Shown: piece after piece, positions 9,885 to 18,056 of the stretch
How positions within the stretch are numbered: position 1 is the stretch's first letter
Layout: each line of letters starts with the position of its first letter
Origin: Flavobacteriales bacterium
Lineage (GTDB): Bacteria; Bacteroidota; Bacteroidia; Flavobacteriales; Flavobacteriaceae
DNA: 64,000 bases
Assembly: GCA_003331305.1 (NCBI GenBank)
Contig: QOQB01000003.1
Span: 1 to 64,000 of the forward strand
Reading direction: 5' to 3'
Translations under genes and position numbers: made by a program
The notes under the pieces: generated by a model
Database searches by the model: none
What the model saw: the letters and a program-made list of their open reading frames with translations, nothing else
What the model was told of the DNA's origin: nothing

Positions 9885-10787
9885 ATGGAATTTCCTGTTG
9901 CGATAAATCAAAGAATACAGTTGCCTTCGTTTGCATCAGCAGGCATTAGTGTACATATCAAACGCGAGGACTTGGTTTTTCCACTAGGATCTGGTAATAA
10001 ATGGCGCAAACTAAAATACAACCTCAAAGCTTTTCGGGAATCAAATGCCAGCACATTGCTCACTTTTGGCGGTGCATTTTCCAACCATTTAGCCGCTGTT
10101 GCTGCCATGGGTGCACGCTACGGCATTGCCACTATTGGTATTGTTCGCGGGGCTGAATTGGCGAAAAAACCACTCAATCCAACCCTTGCAACATGTCAAC
10201 AAAACGGCATGATACTTAGCTTTGTTTCAAGAGAAGAATACCGTCAAAAAGAACTAGGAGATACCGTTTTAGCACTTCAAAAATCACATGACACATTGTA
10301 TATTCTTCCCGAAGGAGGCACCAATGCCTTTGCAGTAAAAGGCTGTACAGAGATACTAACTCCAGAGGATGAGATGTTTGACACCATTTGTTGCGCTGTA
10401 GGTACTGGAGGAACATTAGCAGGTTTGGCAAATTCGTGCACAACACATCAACATGTAGTGGGGTTTCAAATGGTAAAAGATGTGTCAATCACAGCGCGGA
10501 TTCGTACCTTTGTTAAGCAAAATAATTGGACGCTTGTGCAACACCCCATACATCGTGGATATGCTCAGGTGAACCCGACCTTAGTTGCTTTTGCACATGA
10601 TGTACTGCAACAAACGGGGGTATTGTTAGATCCAATTTATACCGCACCTATGCTGTTTCAGTTGGTGCAAATGATAAAAGACGACATATGGACATTTGGA
10701 ACAAATTTGCTTTTAATTCATACGGGCGGAATACAAGGAATAGCAGGCTTCAATTCACGCGCTGCGCTCCAGTGGCCCGTGGGTTAA
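9885..10787 (+). CDS. PLP-dependent ACC deaminase / D-cysteine desulfhydrase family enzyme
   Basis: A pyridoxal-phosphate enzyme of the tryptophan-synthase-beta fold. The motif SGNKWRKLKYN near the N-terminus supplies the PLP lysine; GGAFSNHLAAVAA and AVGTGGTLAGL bind substrate and cofactor phosphate. The ATG at 9885 is chosen because a TTG six bases upstream lies in the promoter box. Whether the substrate is 1-aminocyclopropane-1-carboxylate or D-cysteine cannot be decided from the sequence; D-cysteine desulfhydrase activity is common among such homologues. The next gene starts inside its 3' end. Confidence 0.88.
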   Translation: MEFPVAINQRIQLPSFASAGISVHIKREDLVFPLGSGNKWRKLKYNLKAFRESNASTLLTFGGAFSNHLAAVAAMGARYGIATIGIVRGAELAKKPLNPTLATCQQNGMILSFVSREEYRQKELGDTVLALQKSHDTLYILPEGGTNAFAVKGCTEILTPEDEMFDTICCAVGTGGTLAGLANSCTTHQHVVGFQMVKDVSITARIRTFVKQNNWTLVQHPIHRGYAQVNPTLVAFAHDVLQQTGVLLDPIYTAPMLFQLVQMIKDDIWTFGTNLLLIHTGGIQGIAGFNSRAALQWPVG

Positions 10788-11545
10788 GGTTGTTTTTTGT
10801 TGCCCTTTTTCTTGTTTCTTGTGGTTCTAAAAAGGTGGTTTATTCTGGAAGCGTGAAGCGCACAGCAAAAAAAATAGAAAACAAATCCCCCAAAAAATCC
10901 GTTAAAAAATTAGCAGAACTCGATGCGCATACCCGTATGAAAGTATATGTGCTACAATATGCCGAAATGGCGCAAAAAGAAATGAAAAAGTACGGTATTC
11001 CGGCAAGTATTACCTTAGCACAAGGCTTATTGGAGTCTCAGGCAGGTATGGGTGAATTAGCGGCCAAGTCCAATAACCACTTTGGAATAAAATGCCATAA
11101 AGGGTGGCGCGGTGCGCGCGTTTCACACGACGACGATGCTAAAGGAGAGTGTTTTCGAAAGTATAAAAAAGTAGAACAGTCGTACCGAGATCACTCCGAT
11201 TTTTTACGGAATCGTGGGCGTTACAGCGACTTGTTCAAAATGAAAAAAACAGATTATATACGCTGGGCTCATGGACTTAAAAAGGCAGGCTATGCTACCG
11301 ATCCACAATACGCATATAAACTTATTTCACTTATTGAGCGCTACGAATTATGGCAATTTGACGGCAGTAAAGCACCTCTAAAGACATCAAAACGGACAAA
11401 GAAAGGGCAAAGTTATGTGGTGCAGCAAGGCGACACGCTGTATTCCATTGCTAAAAAATTTGACCTCTCTGTAGAAAATCTTATAGCGATCAACAGACTA
11501 AATTCAACTGATTTGGCAATAGGTCAACAACTCAATTTAAAATGA
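10772..11545 (+). CDS. GH73 glucosaminidase-domain lipoprotein with LysM
   Basis: Predicted peptidoglycan hydrolase. The likely start is GTG at 10772, because it gives a proper lipoprotein signal, [17 protein letters not shown], with Cys17 as the lipidated residue; the frame is open back to an ATG at 10688, but that would put a charged non-signal segment first. After a Lys-rich linker comes a glucosaminidase domain ([16 protein letters not shown] with the probable catalytic Glu, [12 protein letters not shown]) and a C-terminal LysM repeat ([16 protein letters not shown]...NRLNS). It overlaps the preceding gene by 16 bases and the next by 4, suggesting one operon with hemL. Confidence 0.9.
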   Translation: MARGLRLFFVALFLVSCGSKKVVYSGSVKRTAKKIENKSPKKSVKKLAELDAHTRMKVYVLQYAEMAQKEMKKYGIPASITLAQGLLESQAGMGELAAKSNNHFGIKCHKGWRGARVSHDDDAKGECFRKYKKVEQSYRDHSDFLRNRGRYSDLFKMKKTDYIRWAHGLKKAGYATDPQYAYKLISLIERYELWQFDGSKAPLKTSKRTKKGQSYVVQQGDTLYSIAKKFDLSVENLIAINRLNSTDLAIGQQLNLK

Positions 11546-12831
11546 TGCAATATCAACGCAGTAGTACTCTTTTTGCCGAGGCAAAACAAGTTATTCCAGG
11601 TGGAGTGAACTCACCCGTACGTGCATTTAAAGCAGTCGGCGGTACGCCAATTTTCTTGACACATGCCAAAGGGGCGTATTTGTTCGATGAAGATGGGAAT
11701 AGATATATCGATTACATCTCATCATGGGGGCCTATGATTTTAGGTCATGCACACCCAAAAGTGGTCAAAGCCATTCAAAAGCGCGCTGAAAAAGGCACTT
11801 CCTATGGCATCCCAACTGCGTTGGAAACGCAAATTGCCAAACAAGCTTTAGCGATGGTACCACATATGGATCAAATTCGATTTGTGAATTCCGGCACCGA
11901 AGCTTGTATGAGCGCAGTGCGCTTGGCACGCGGATATACAGGGCGCGATAAAATCATCAAATTTGCAGGTTGCTATCACGGACATGCTGACGCTTTTTTA
12001 ATTCAAGCAGGTAGTGGAGCGGTTACTTTTGGTAGCCCAAACAGTCCAGGCGTAACGGCTGGAACAGCACAAGACACTATCTTAGCTGCCTACAACAACC
12101 TAGAACAAGTTGCCGAAATATTTGCTGCAAATCCCGAAAAAATTGCTGCCATTATCGTTGAGCCTGTAGCAGGAAATATGGGCTGTGTTTTACCTAAAGC
12201 AGGTTTTTTGGAAGGACTGAGGCGTTTGTGTGACACACACGGTGCTTTACTCATTTTTGATGAGGTAATGACAGGTTTTCGATTGGCACCGGGTGGGGCA
12301 CAAGAACGTTTAGGCGTACGTGCCGATATGGTTACTTACGGAAAAGTGATTGGCGGAGGACTTCCTGTTGGGGCATTTGCCGCACGAAAAGAAATTATGG
12401 CGTTTTTGGCACCTGTAGGTCCTGTGTATCAGGCGGGCACATTAAGTGGGAATCCTTTGGCGATGACAGCAGGACTTACCATGTTACAGTTGCTGCAAGA
12501 ACACCCACAAACCTATAGCAGCTTAGATGAAAAAACAGCCTATTTGCACAACGAAATGACGCCTATTCTCGAACAAAAAGGGATCCCTTACCAAATCAAT
12601 AGATTAGGGTCAATGCTATCGCTGCATTTTACCAATACCCCTGTGGTAGATTTTGACACCGCAGCTAAAGGCAACAACGAATTCTTTAAAAAGTACTTCC
12701 ATGGCATGCTTAAGCGTGGAGTGTATTTACCGCCAAGCGCGTTTGAAAGCTATTTTTTAAATGATGCCATTAGCCAAGAAGACCTTGAACATACGCTCGA
12801 AGCCTTTTCTGAAACCTTAAAGGAGTTATAA
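11542..12831 (+). CDS. hemL: Glutamate-1-semialdehyde 2,1-aminomutase
   Basis: Converts glutamate-1-semialdehyde to 5-aminolevulinate in heme synthesis by the C5 route. The 429-residue protein shows the class III aminotransferase pattern: [12 protein letters not shown] at the N-terminus, [27 protein letters not shown] and the PLP-lysine motif [14 protein letters not shown]. Length is normal. The ATG overlaps the preceding stop, and a second Met follows immediately (MMQYQ). The gene ends flush against the converging protease gene. Confidence 0.96.
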   Translation: MMQYQRSSTLFAEAKQVIPGGVNSPVRAFKAVGGTPIFLTHAKGAYLFDEDGNRYIDYISSWGPMILGHAHPKVVKAIQKRAEKGTSYGIPTALETQIAKQALAMVPHMDQIRFVNSGTEACMSAVRLARGYTGRDKIIKFAGCYHGHADAFLIQAGSGAVTFGSPNSPGVTAGTAQDTILAAYNNLEQVAEIFAANPEKIAAIIVEPVAGNMGCVLPKAGFLEGLRRLCDTHGALLIFDEVMTGFRLAPGGAQERLGVRADMVTYGKVIGGGLPVGAFAARKEIMAFLAPVGPVYQAGTLSGNPLAMTAGLTMLQLLQEHPQTYSSLDEKTAYLHNEMTPILEQKGIPYQINRLGSMLSLHFTNTPVVDFDTAAKGNNEFFKKYFHGMLKRGVYLPPSAFESYFLNDAISQEDLEHTLEAFSETLKEL

Positions 12832-15324
12832 TTAGCTCGGGTCTAAAATAGCATCAATGCGCACTACAGATTCTTGTAGGTGGTAACGCGTATTTTGATC
12901 ATTTACCTTAGCTAAACTTCTTGCAATAGCTGTTTTTAAGTTTATCAGTTGCGCACGACTTACAGCACGAATGTCCGACTGACTCACCAACACTCGCGTG
13001 CGGTTGCTATAGCGTCTAGCCGAACCACTTAATGGTTCTTGGCTTTCCGTCATAAGATATTCCAAACGGTCAATATAGGCGCGTTGTAAGTTTCGTCTAT
13101 ACATATCTATGGTATTGTTACTGTACAGCTCTGCCCAAATACCTTTGCGTAATTCGCTCATCATTTGTGTTAAGGCATAGGCCTCCACGCCGTTTAACGC
13201 CTCGTTTTCAAGCATACGCGCCATCCGATCAAAAGTTAATAAACGGTTTAACGTACCCGTTTGTGTACGTCGCATGCGGTCTAAGGCACCTGCAAACTCA
13301 ATCTTATTAAAAATATTTTCGTCAAGCATCCACTTGGGTGTTGCAAATAATTCGTCTTGTAAAAACTCCAGACATGCCTGTTGATGACTTTTATCCACGT
13401 GCGTATAGACAGGTCCTTCTTGGTTGTATGTTTTATAGTATTCATAAACACCACCTACATTAGCTGCCACATGACCCATATAACGATTAAACTGGCTCAA
13501 TACCTGATTATATAAGTCTTGTAAGTCATCATAATTTTTTCCGTCTTCGGCAGTCCAATCTATTAAGTTAGGTACAATACGTTTTAGGTTGGCAATACCA
13601 TATTGACTTGCTTTTATAGCATCATCGCCCAAGTCTTCCGTTTGTGAGCTAGGGTCAATTGGACTTCCAAATTGCTGGCTTCCAAAGCGATACATAGGAT
13701 CATCTTGATGTGCTAAAATCCATTGATCAAGCCTTTCTTTTTCTTCCTCCGCTGACGTTGCAGATGGAATAGGGCGGTAGCCCCAGCGTACGGCGTGTAT
13801 ATCATAGATGCCAATATCAGGCATGAGTGACACATCACCATCACCTGGTTGGGCAATGTAATTAAATCTGGCATAATCCATTATAGAAGGTGCCGTGCCG
13901 TATTTTTTAGTAAATGATGGCGAACGCAACGAATCTACGGGGTAGGCAACGCTACTTCCCATATTGTGCGGCAACCCTATGGTATGTCCAACTTCGTGTG
14001 CGGACACAAATCGGATAAGTCTTCCCATAATCTCATCTTTAAAAGCAACGCCTCGCGCTTCGGGGTTGATAGCTGCGGTTTGTACAAAAAACCAATTGCG
14101 CAATAATGTCATTACGTTATGATACCAATTGATATCAGATTCTAAAATCTCACCAGAACGCGGGTCACTAACGTGCGGCCCGTTGGCATTTGGAATAGGA
14201 GACGCCAAATAGCGCACCACAGAGTAACGCACGTCTTCGGGACTCCAGTCTGGATCTTCTTCTGGCGTTGGCGGGTCTTTTGCAATGATGGCATTTTTAA
14301 AACCAGCAGCCTCAAATGCCACTTGCCAATCTTCAATTCCTTGTTTTAGGTAAGGCGCCCACTTTTTTGGTGTAGCCCTGTCAATGTAGTAAACGATTGG
14401 TTTCTTGGGTTCAACCAATTCGCCTCGCTCAAACTTTTCTAAGTCTTCGTCTTTAACTTCCAAACGCCAGCGGTCCAAATAGCGTACTGTTTTACTTTTT
14501 TGAACATCTAACCCATAATCGGTTTGTCCCCTCGAAAACCATCCCACACGCTCGTCAAAATAGCGGCGTTTCATAGGTTTTTCAGGAAGCAAAATCATAG
14601 AATTACTCATTTCGAAGGAAATAGAACCTGTACTTGAGTTAGACGGTGGATCGCTAGAATTATAAGTCTTTATATGCCTTGCCTCTACATTTAGCGGATA
14701 GCTTTTCAGTGTATTTATGAAAGAGCGTGACTTGTCTAAACTTGAAACCTTATAGGTTTTACGCCTAGATTGCGGAAATCCAATGGCTTTTACATCACTT
14801 TCAAAAAAACTATTTACGTTAATCACCGTAGATATGGAGTCTTTTCCAATGGCTTTGATATCAAAACGATATAATATGGGCTCAAAATTAGAATTTACAA
14901 CTGCCTCGTGTATGGGAAGGGAATCAGCCGCAACTACCTGATGAGATACCACACGCAATAGTACTTTTTTGGTATCTTTTTCCCAACGCAGTACTTGCGT
15001 ATTTTGTTTACCGCCACCAAAACCAATACCAGAGGCAGTTTTAGCAATTCGAGTTACCATGAGCATTTCTTTGCCAAATAGTGAATCGGGAATTTCATAA
15101 AAGTAATCCTCATCAACTTTATGAACATCAAACAAACCTATATCTGAAACCGCTTTTTCAGTAATGACTTCATCGTAAGGCTTAATAGCGTTTTTATCTT
15201 TCTTTTTAGGTTTTGGGGCTTCCACTTTTTCAGGTGCCTTTTTCTTTTTAAATAGCTTCGGAATTTGTGCATTTACATGTGTTACAAAACACAATACAAA
15301 CAGGAATCGGATTAGGTTTTTCAT
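12832..15324 (-). CDS. Secreted zinc metalloprotease, metzincin type (DUF5117/DUF5118/DUF4953)
   Basis: Large exported protease of a family widespread in Bacteroidota. The 830-residue product has a signal peptide (ending near HVNA), a basic segment rich in Lys/Pro, a DUF5118/5117-type beta region, and a catalytic domain with H443-E-V-G-H447-T-I-G-L-P-H453, the extended HExxHxxGxxH metzincin motif. The downstream SIMDYARFNY gives the methionine turn. Substrate is unknown. It shares strand with lysS (100-base gap) and has no obvious consensus promoter of its own. It has no T9SS C-terminal domain, so it is probably periplasmic or outer-membrane attached. Confidence 0.9.
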   Translation of the reverse strand: MKNLIRFLFVLCFVTHVNAQIPKLFKKKKAPEKVEAPKPKKKDKNAIKPYDEVITEKAVSDIGLFDVHKVDEDYFYEIPDSLFGKEMLMVTRIAKTASGIGFGGGKQNTQVLRWEKDTKKVLLRVVSHQVVAADSLPIHEAVVNSNFEPILYRFDIKAIGKDSISTVINVNSFFESDVKAIGFPQSRRKTYKVSSLDKSRSFINTLKSYPLNVEARHIKTYNSSDPPSNSSTGSISFEMSNSMILLPEKPMKRRYFDERVGWFSRGQTDYGLDVQKSKTVRYLDRWRLEVKDEDLEKFERGELVEPKKPIVYYIDRATPKKWAPYLKQGIEDWQVAFEAAGFKNAIIAKDPPTPEEDPDWSPEDVRYSVVRYLASPIPNANGPHVSDPRSGEILESDINWYHNVMTLLRNWFFVQTAAINPEARGVAFKDEIMGRLIRFVSAHEVGHTIGLPHNMGSSVAYPVDSLRSPSFTKKYGTAPSIMDYARFNYIAQPGDGDVSLMPDIGIYDIHAVRWGYRPIPSATSAEEEKERLDQWILAHQDDPMYRFGSQQFGSPIDPSSQTEDLGDDAIKASQYGIANLKRIVPNLIDWTAEDGKNYDDLQDLYNQVLSQFNRYMGHVAANVGGVYEYYKTYNQEGPVYTHVDKSHQQACLEFLQDELFATPKWMLDENIFNKIEFAGALDRMRRTQTGTLNRLLTFDRMARMLENEALNGVEAYALTQMMSELRKGIWAELYSNNTIDMYRRNLQRAYIDRLEYLMTESQEPLSGSARRYSNRTRVLVSQSDIRAVSRAQLINLKTAIARSLAKVNDQNTRYHLQESVVRIDAILDPS

Positions 15325-15424
15325 GGAATTTTATAAGTAGTCAACTAAAATCTTAAATAATTTGCACATTACCAACCCTTTTGCTGTTGAACTTGACGAT
15401 AGTTTAAAATTAGGGTTTGATTAG

Positions 15425-17116
15425 CTAACGAAGCGCAATGTGCAACGTCTCGTTTGTCTTTGTTACTTCTGCCACAGATTTACTCGTAAGACCTTTAACC
15501 GCTTTATCCCATTTTTTATTACTAAGTCCTGCTTGTTCTTTCACAGTTGTAAGAGCGGCAGGACTTTCTTTTTTTAGTATATCCATGATAACTTGTTCTT
15601 CTGCGGTAAGTGCAGGACCTTTCTTTTCTGGTCGCATTTGTGGGAAAAATAAGACTTCTTGAATGGAACTGTTGTTGGTTAATAACATCGTTAAGCGGTC
15701 AATACCAATCCCAATTCCCGATGTGGGTGGCATCCCGTATTCCAATGCACGCAAGAAATCTTGGTCAATAAACATGGCCTCGTCATCGCCTTTTTCTGAT
15801 AGCGACATTTGATCCTCAAAACGCTCCCGTTGATCAATTGGATCGTTAAGCTCAGTGTAAGCATTTGCCAGTTCTTTTCCATTGACCATAAGTTCAAAAC
15901 GTTCGGTAAGTCCTGGTTTGCTGCGATGGGCTTTGGTCAGCGGACTCATTTCTTTTGGGTAATCCGTGATAAATGTCGGCTGGATGTAGTGGTGTTCGCA
16001 AAGCTCCCCAAATAACTCATCAATAAGTTTTCCTTTGCCCATGGTGTCATCAACTTCAAGGCCAAGTTTTTTAGCCGTTTCACGTAATGCGGTTTCGTCC
16101 ATTTCGGATACATCAATTCCGGTGTGTTCTTTTATTGCCTCTAAAATGGGAACCCGCGGATAGGGTGCTTTAAAATCAATGGAGTTTTCACCCACTTGCA
16201 CGGCAGAACTGCCGTTGGCTGCCTCCGCTACTTCCTCAAGAAGTGCTTCAGTGGTGTTCATCATCCAATGGTAATCTTTGTATGCAACATAAAGCTCCAT
16301 GACCGTAAACTCAGGATTATGGGTTTTGTCCATACCCTCGTTTCTAAAGTCTTTGGCAAACTCATACACGCCATCAAATCCACCTACAATAAGGCGTTTG
16401 AGGTACAACTCATTTGCAATACGTAAGTAAAGTGGAATGTTTAGTGCATTGTGATGCGTTACAAAAGGCCTTGCGGCTGCGCCACCTGGAATGGGTTGTA
16501 AAATAGGCGTTTCTACTTCTAAGTAACCACGATCGTTAAAAAACGAACGGATGGTGTTTGTAATCTTAGTACGTTTTACGAATGCATCTTTCACGCTGGG
16601 GTTTACAATCAAATCAACATAGCGCTGGCGGTAGCGCTGTTCCGGATCGGTGAAGGCATCGTACGTATTGCCATCGGCATCTACTTTTGGAAGTGGTAAC
16701 GGACGCAACGATTTGCTAAGCACAAAAAGCTTGTGTACTTCAACGGTTTTTTCACCTACTTGTGTGGTAAATAATTTTCCTTCAACTCCAATAATATCCC
16801 CAATATCCAATAACTTTTTATAGACATCGTTATACAAGGTTTTATCGTCATCTGGACACAAAATATCTCTGTTAAAATACAACTGCACTTTTCCAGTAGC
16901 ATCTTGCAATTCGGCAAAACTTGCCTTTCCTTGCACCCGTCTCGACATCAATCGTCCTGCCAAGCAAACAGCACCATCTTCTGTATATTTTTCAGCGACT
17001 TCAGTAGCGTAGTGTGTGGTGTCAAATGCTGCTGCAGGGTAGGGGTTTATGCCCAACTCACGCAGTTTTGTGAGCTTTTCTCTGCGGACAAGTTCTTGTT
17101 CTGATAATTCGTGCAT
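15425..17116 (-). CDS. lysS: Lysyl-tRNA synthetase, class II, with C-terminal extension
   Basis: Charges tRNA-Lys. Translation most likely starts at ATG 17116 (MHELSEQELVRRE), because an in-frame upstream start at 17146 lies upstream of a perfect promoter box. It carries the N-terminal OB anticodon-binding domain (about 55-165) and the class II core with motif 2 (FRNEGMDKTHNPEFTVMELY) and motif 3 (GIGIGIDRLTMLL). About 65 residues follow motif 3 (MRPEKKGPALTAEEQ... to the end), an added helical domain seen in many Bacteroidota LysS proteins. Confidence 0.97.
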   Translation of the reverse strand: MHELSEQELVRREKLTKLRELGINPYPAAAFDTTHYATEVAEKYTEDGAVCLAGRLMSRRVQGKASFAELQDATGKVQLYFNRDILCPDDDKTLYNDVYKKLLDIGDIIGVEGKLFTTQVGEKTVEVHKLFVLSKSLRPLPLPKVDADGNTYDAFTDPEQRYRQRYVDLIVNPSVKDAFVKRTKITNTIRSFFNDRGYLEVETPILQPIPGGAAARPFVTHHNALNIPLYLRIANELYLKRLIVGGFDGVYEFAKDFRNEGMDKTHNPEFTVMELYVAYKDYHWMMNTTEALLEEVAEAANGSSAVQVGENSIDFKAPYPRVPILEAIKEHTGIDVSEMDETALRETAKKLGLEVDDTMGKGKLIDELFGELCEHHYIQPTFITDYPKEMSPLTKAHRSKPGLTERFELMVNGKELANAYTELNDPIDQRERFEDQMSLSEKGDDEAMFIDQDFLRALEYGMPPTSGIGIGIDRLTMLLTNNSSIQEVLFFPQMRPEKKGPALTAEEQVIMDILKKESPAALTTVKEQAGLSNKKWDKAVKGLTSKSVAEVTKTNETLHIALR

Positions 17117-17133
17117 CCCAAATTTTTCTGTTG

Positions 17134-17141
17134 CAAAGATA
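17134..17141 (-). promoter_or_regulatory. Promoter box for lysS
   Basis: Minus strand TATCTTTG, a perfect TAnnTTTG box, 17 bases before the ATG at 17116. Its position inside the longer open frame rules out the upstream start. Confidence 0.6.
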
Positions 17142-17178
17142 ACCAATGCGCATGAGTTCTCAAGAACGCATGAATTTG

Positions 17179-17186
17179 TATATTTG
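17179..17186 (+). promoter_or_regulatory. Promoter box for yqaE-lipB
   Basis: TATATTTG, a perfect TAnnTTTG box, 8 bases before the yqaE ATG, giving a leader of only a few bases. Confidence 0.55.
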
Positions 17187-17194
17187 GCTAACCC

Positions 17195-17362
17195 ATGAGT
17201 CTGTTTCGTGTACTTCTAGCTATTATTTTTCCGCCTTTGGCAGTTATTGACAGAGGCTGTGGATCTGTTGTTATTGTTTTTTTACTCACGCTTTGTGCAT
17301 GGGTGCCCGGAGTTATAGGGGCGCTTATCATTTTGAACAGACCCTTTTATTATGAACCCTAA
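17195..17362 (+). CDS. yqaE: YqaE/Pmp3 (UPF0057) family small membrane protein
   Basis: A 55-residue gene, easily missed because of its size. The product starts MSLFRVLLAIIFPPLAVI and has two hydrophobic helices (about 4-18 and 24-47) with the family signature of a Pro-Pro pair in helix 1, a Gly/Cys turn, and a Pro-Gly-Val-Ile-Gly-Ala motif near the end of helix 2. Pmp3/YqaE proteins are two-helix proteolipids associated with membrane potential and salt or membrane stress; the function in bacteria is poorly defined. A perfect promoter box sits 8 bases upstream. Its 3' end overlaps lipB by 11 bases, indicating translational coupling. Confidence 0.88.
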   Translation: MSLFRVLLAIIFPPLAVIDRGCGSVVIVFLLTLCAWVPGVIGALIILNRPFYYEP

Positions 17363-18056
17363 ACCTGTTGTTCAGGTGCGCAAATTGGGCTTGGCAGCAT
17401 ACGATGCCGTTACCAATTTGCAACAAGAATTGTTTCAACGCACCATTGACCAGAAAATTCACAACCGTAGAAATCCAGATGCGCAAGTGACTACCGAAAA
17501 TCATTTGCTTTTTGTGGAGCATCCGCATGTGTATACCCTCGGTAAAAGTGGCGACGAAAATAACTTACTCATCAACAATGAAACCCTTGCCGAAAAAGGC
17601 GTTTCCTTTTACCCTACAAATCGTGGAGGTGATATTACCTATCACGGCCCGGGGCAGTTGGTTGGCTATCCCATTTTGGATTTGGATTGTTTTTTTACCG
17701 ATATCCATAAATATTTGCGTTTGTTGGAGGAATGTATCATTGCAACACTTGCCGATTTTGGTATTTCTGCCACACGCAGCAAAGGTGAAACAGGGGTTTG
17801 GATTGATGTAGATGGCAACAATCCCCGTAAAATTTGTGCCATGGGAATTCGTACCAGTCGCTGGGTTACCATGCATGGGTTTGCTTTAAATGTAAATACA
17901 GATTTATCGTATTTTAACTATATCATCCCCTGCGGAATTCGCAATAAAGACGTGACCTCTATGCAAAAAGAGTTGGGGAAAACCATTGATATCAAAGAAG
18001 TTAGTACCCTTTTTCAAAAACACTTTGCACATCACTTTGAGGCTGAGGTGCGCTAA
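17352..18056 (+). CDS. lipB: Octanoyl-[acyl carrier protein]:protein transferase LipB
   Basis: Transfers octanoate from ACP to lipoyl domains, the first step of lipoate synthesis; lipA lies elsewhere in the window (42681-43556). The 234-residue protein has the family motifs NRGGDITYHGPGQLVGYPI, the lysine motif PRKICAMGIR, and the catalytic cysteine in NYIIPCGI. It overlaps the 3' end of yqaE and the 3' end of the converging 805-residue lipoprotein gene by 4 bases. Confidence 0.96.
   Translation: MNPKPVVQVRKLGLAAYDAVTNLQQELFQRTIDQKIHNRRNPDAQVTTENHLLFVEHPHVYTLGKSGDENNLLINNETLAEKGVSFYPTNRGGDITYHGPGQLVGYPILDLDCFFTDIHKYLRLLEECIIATLADFGISATRSKGETGVWIDVDGNNPRKICAMGIRTSRWVTMHGFALNVNTDLSYFNYIIPCGIRNKDVTSMQKELGKTIDIKEVSTLFQKHFAHHFEAEVR

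Noticed and set aside
17117-17146. Upstream start for lysS adding MVIFATEKFG
   Set aside because: A perfect promoter box lies inside this stretch, so it cannot be transcribed as coding.
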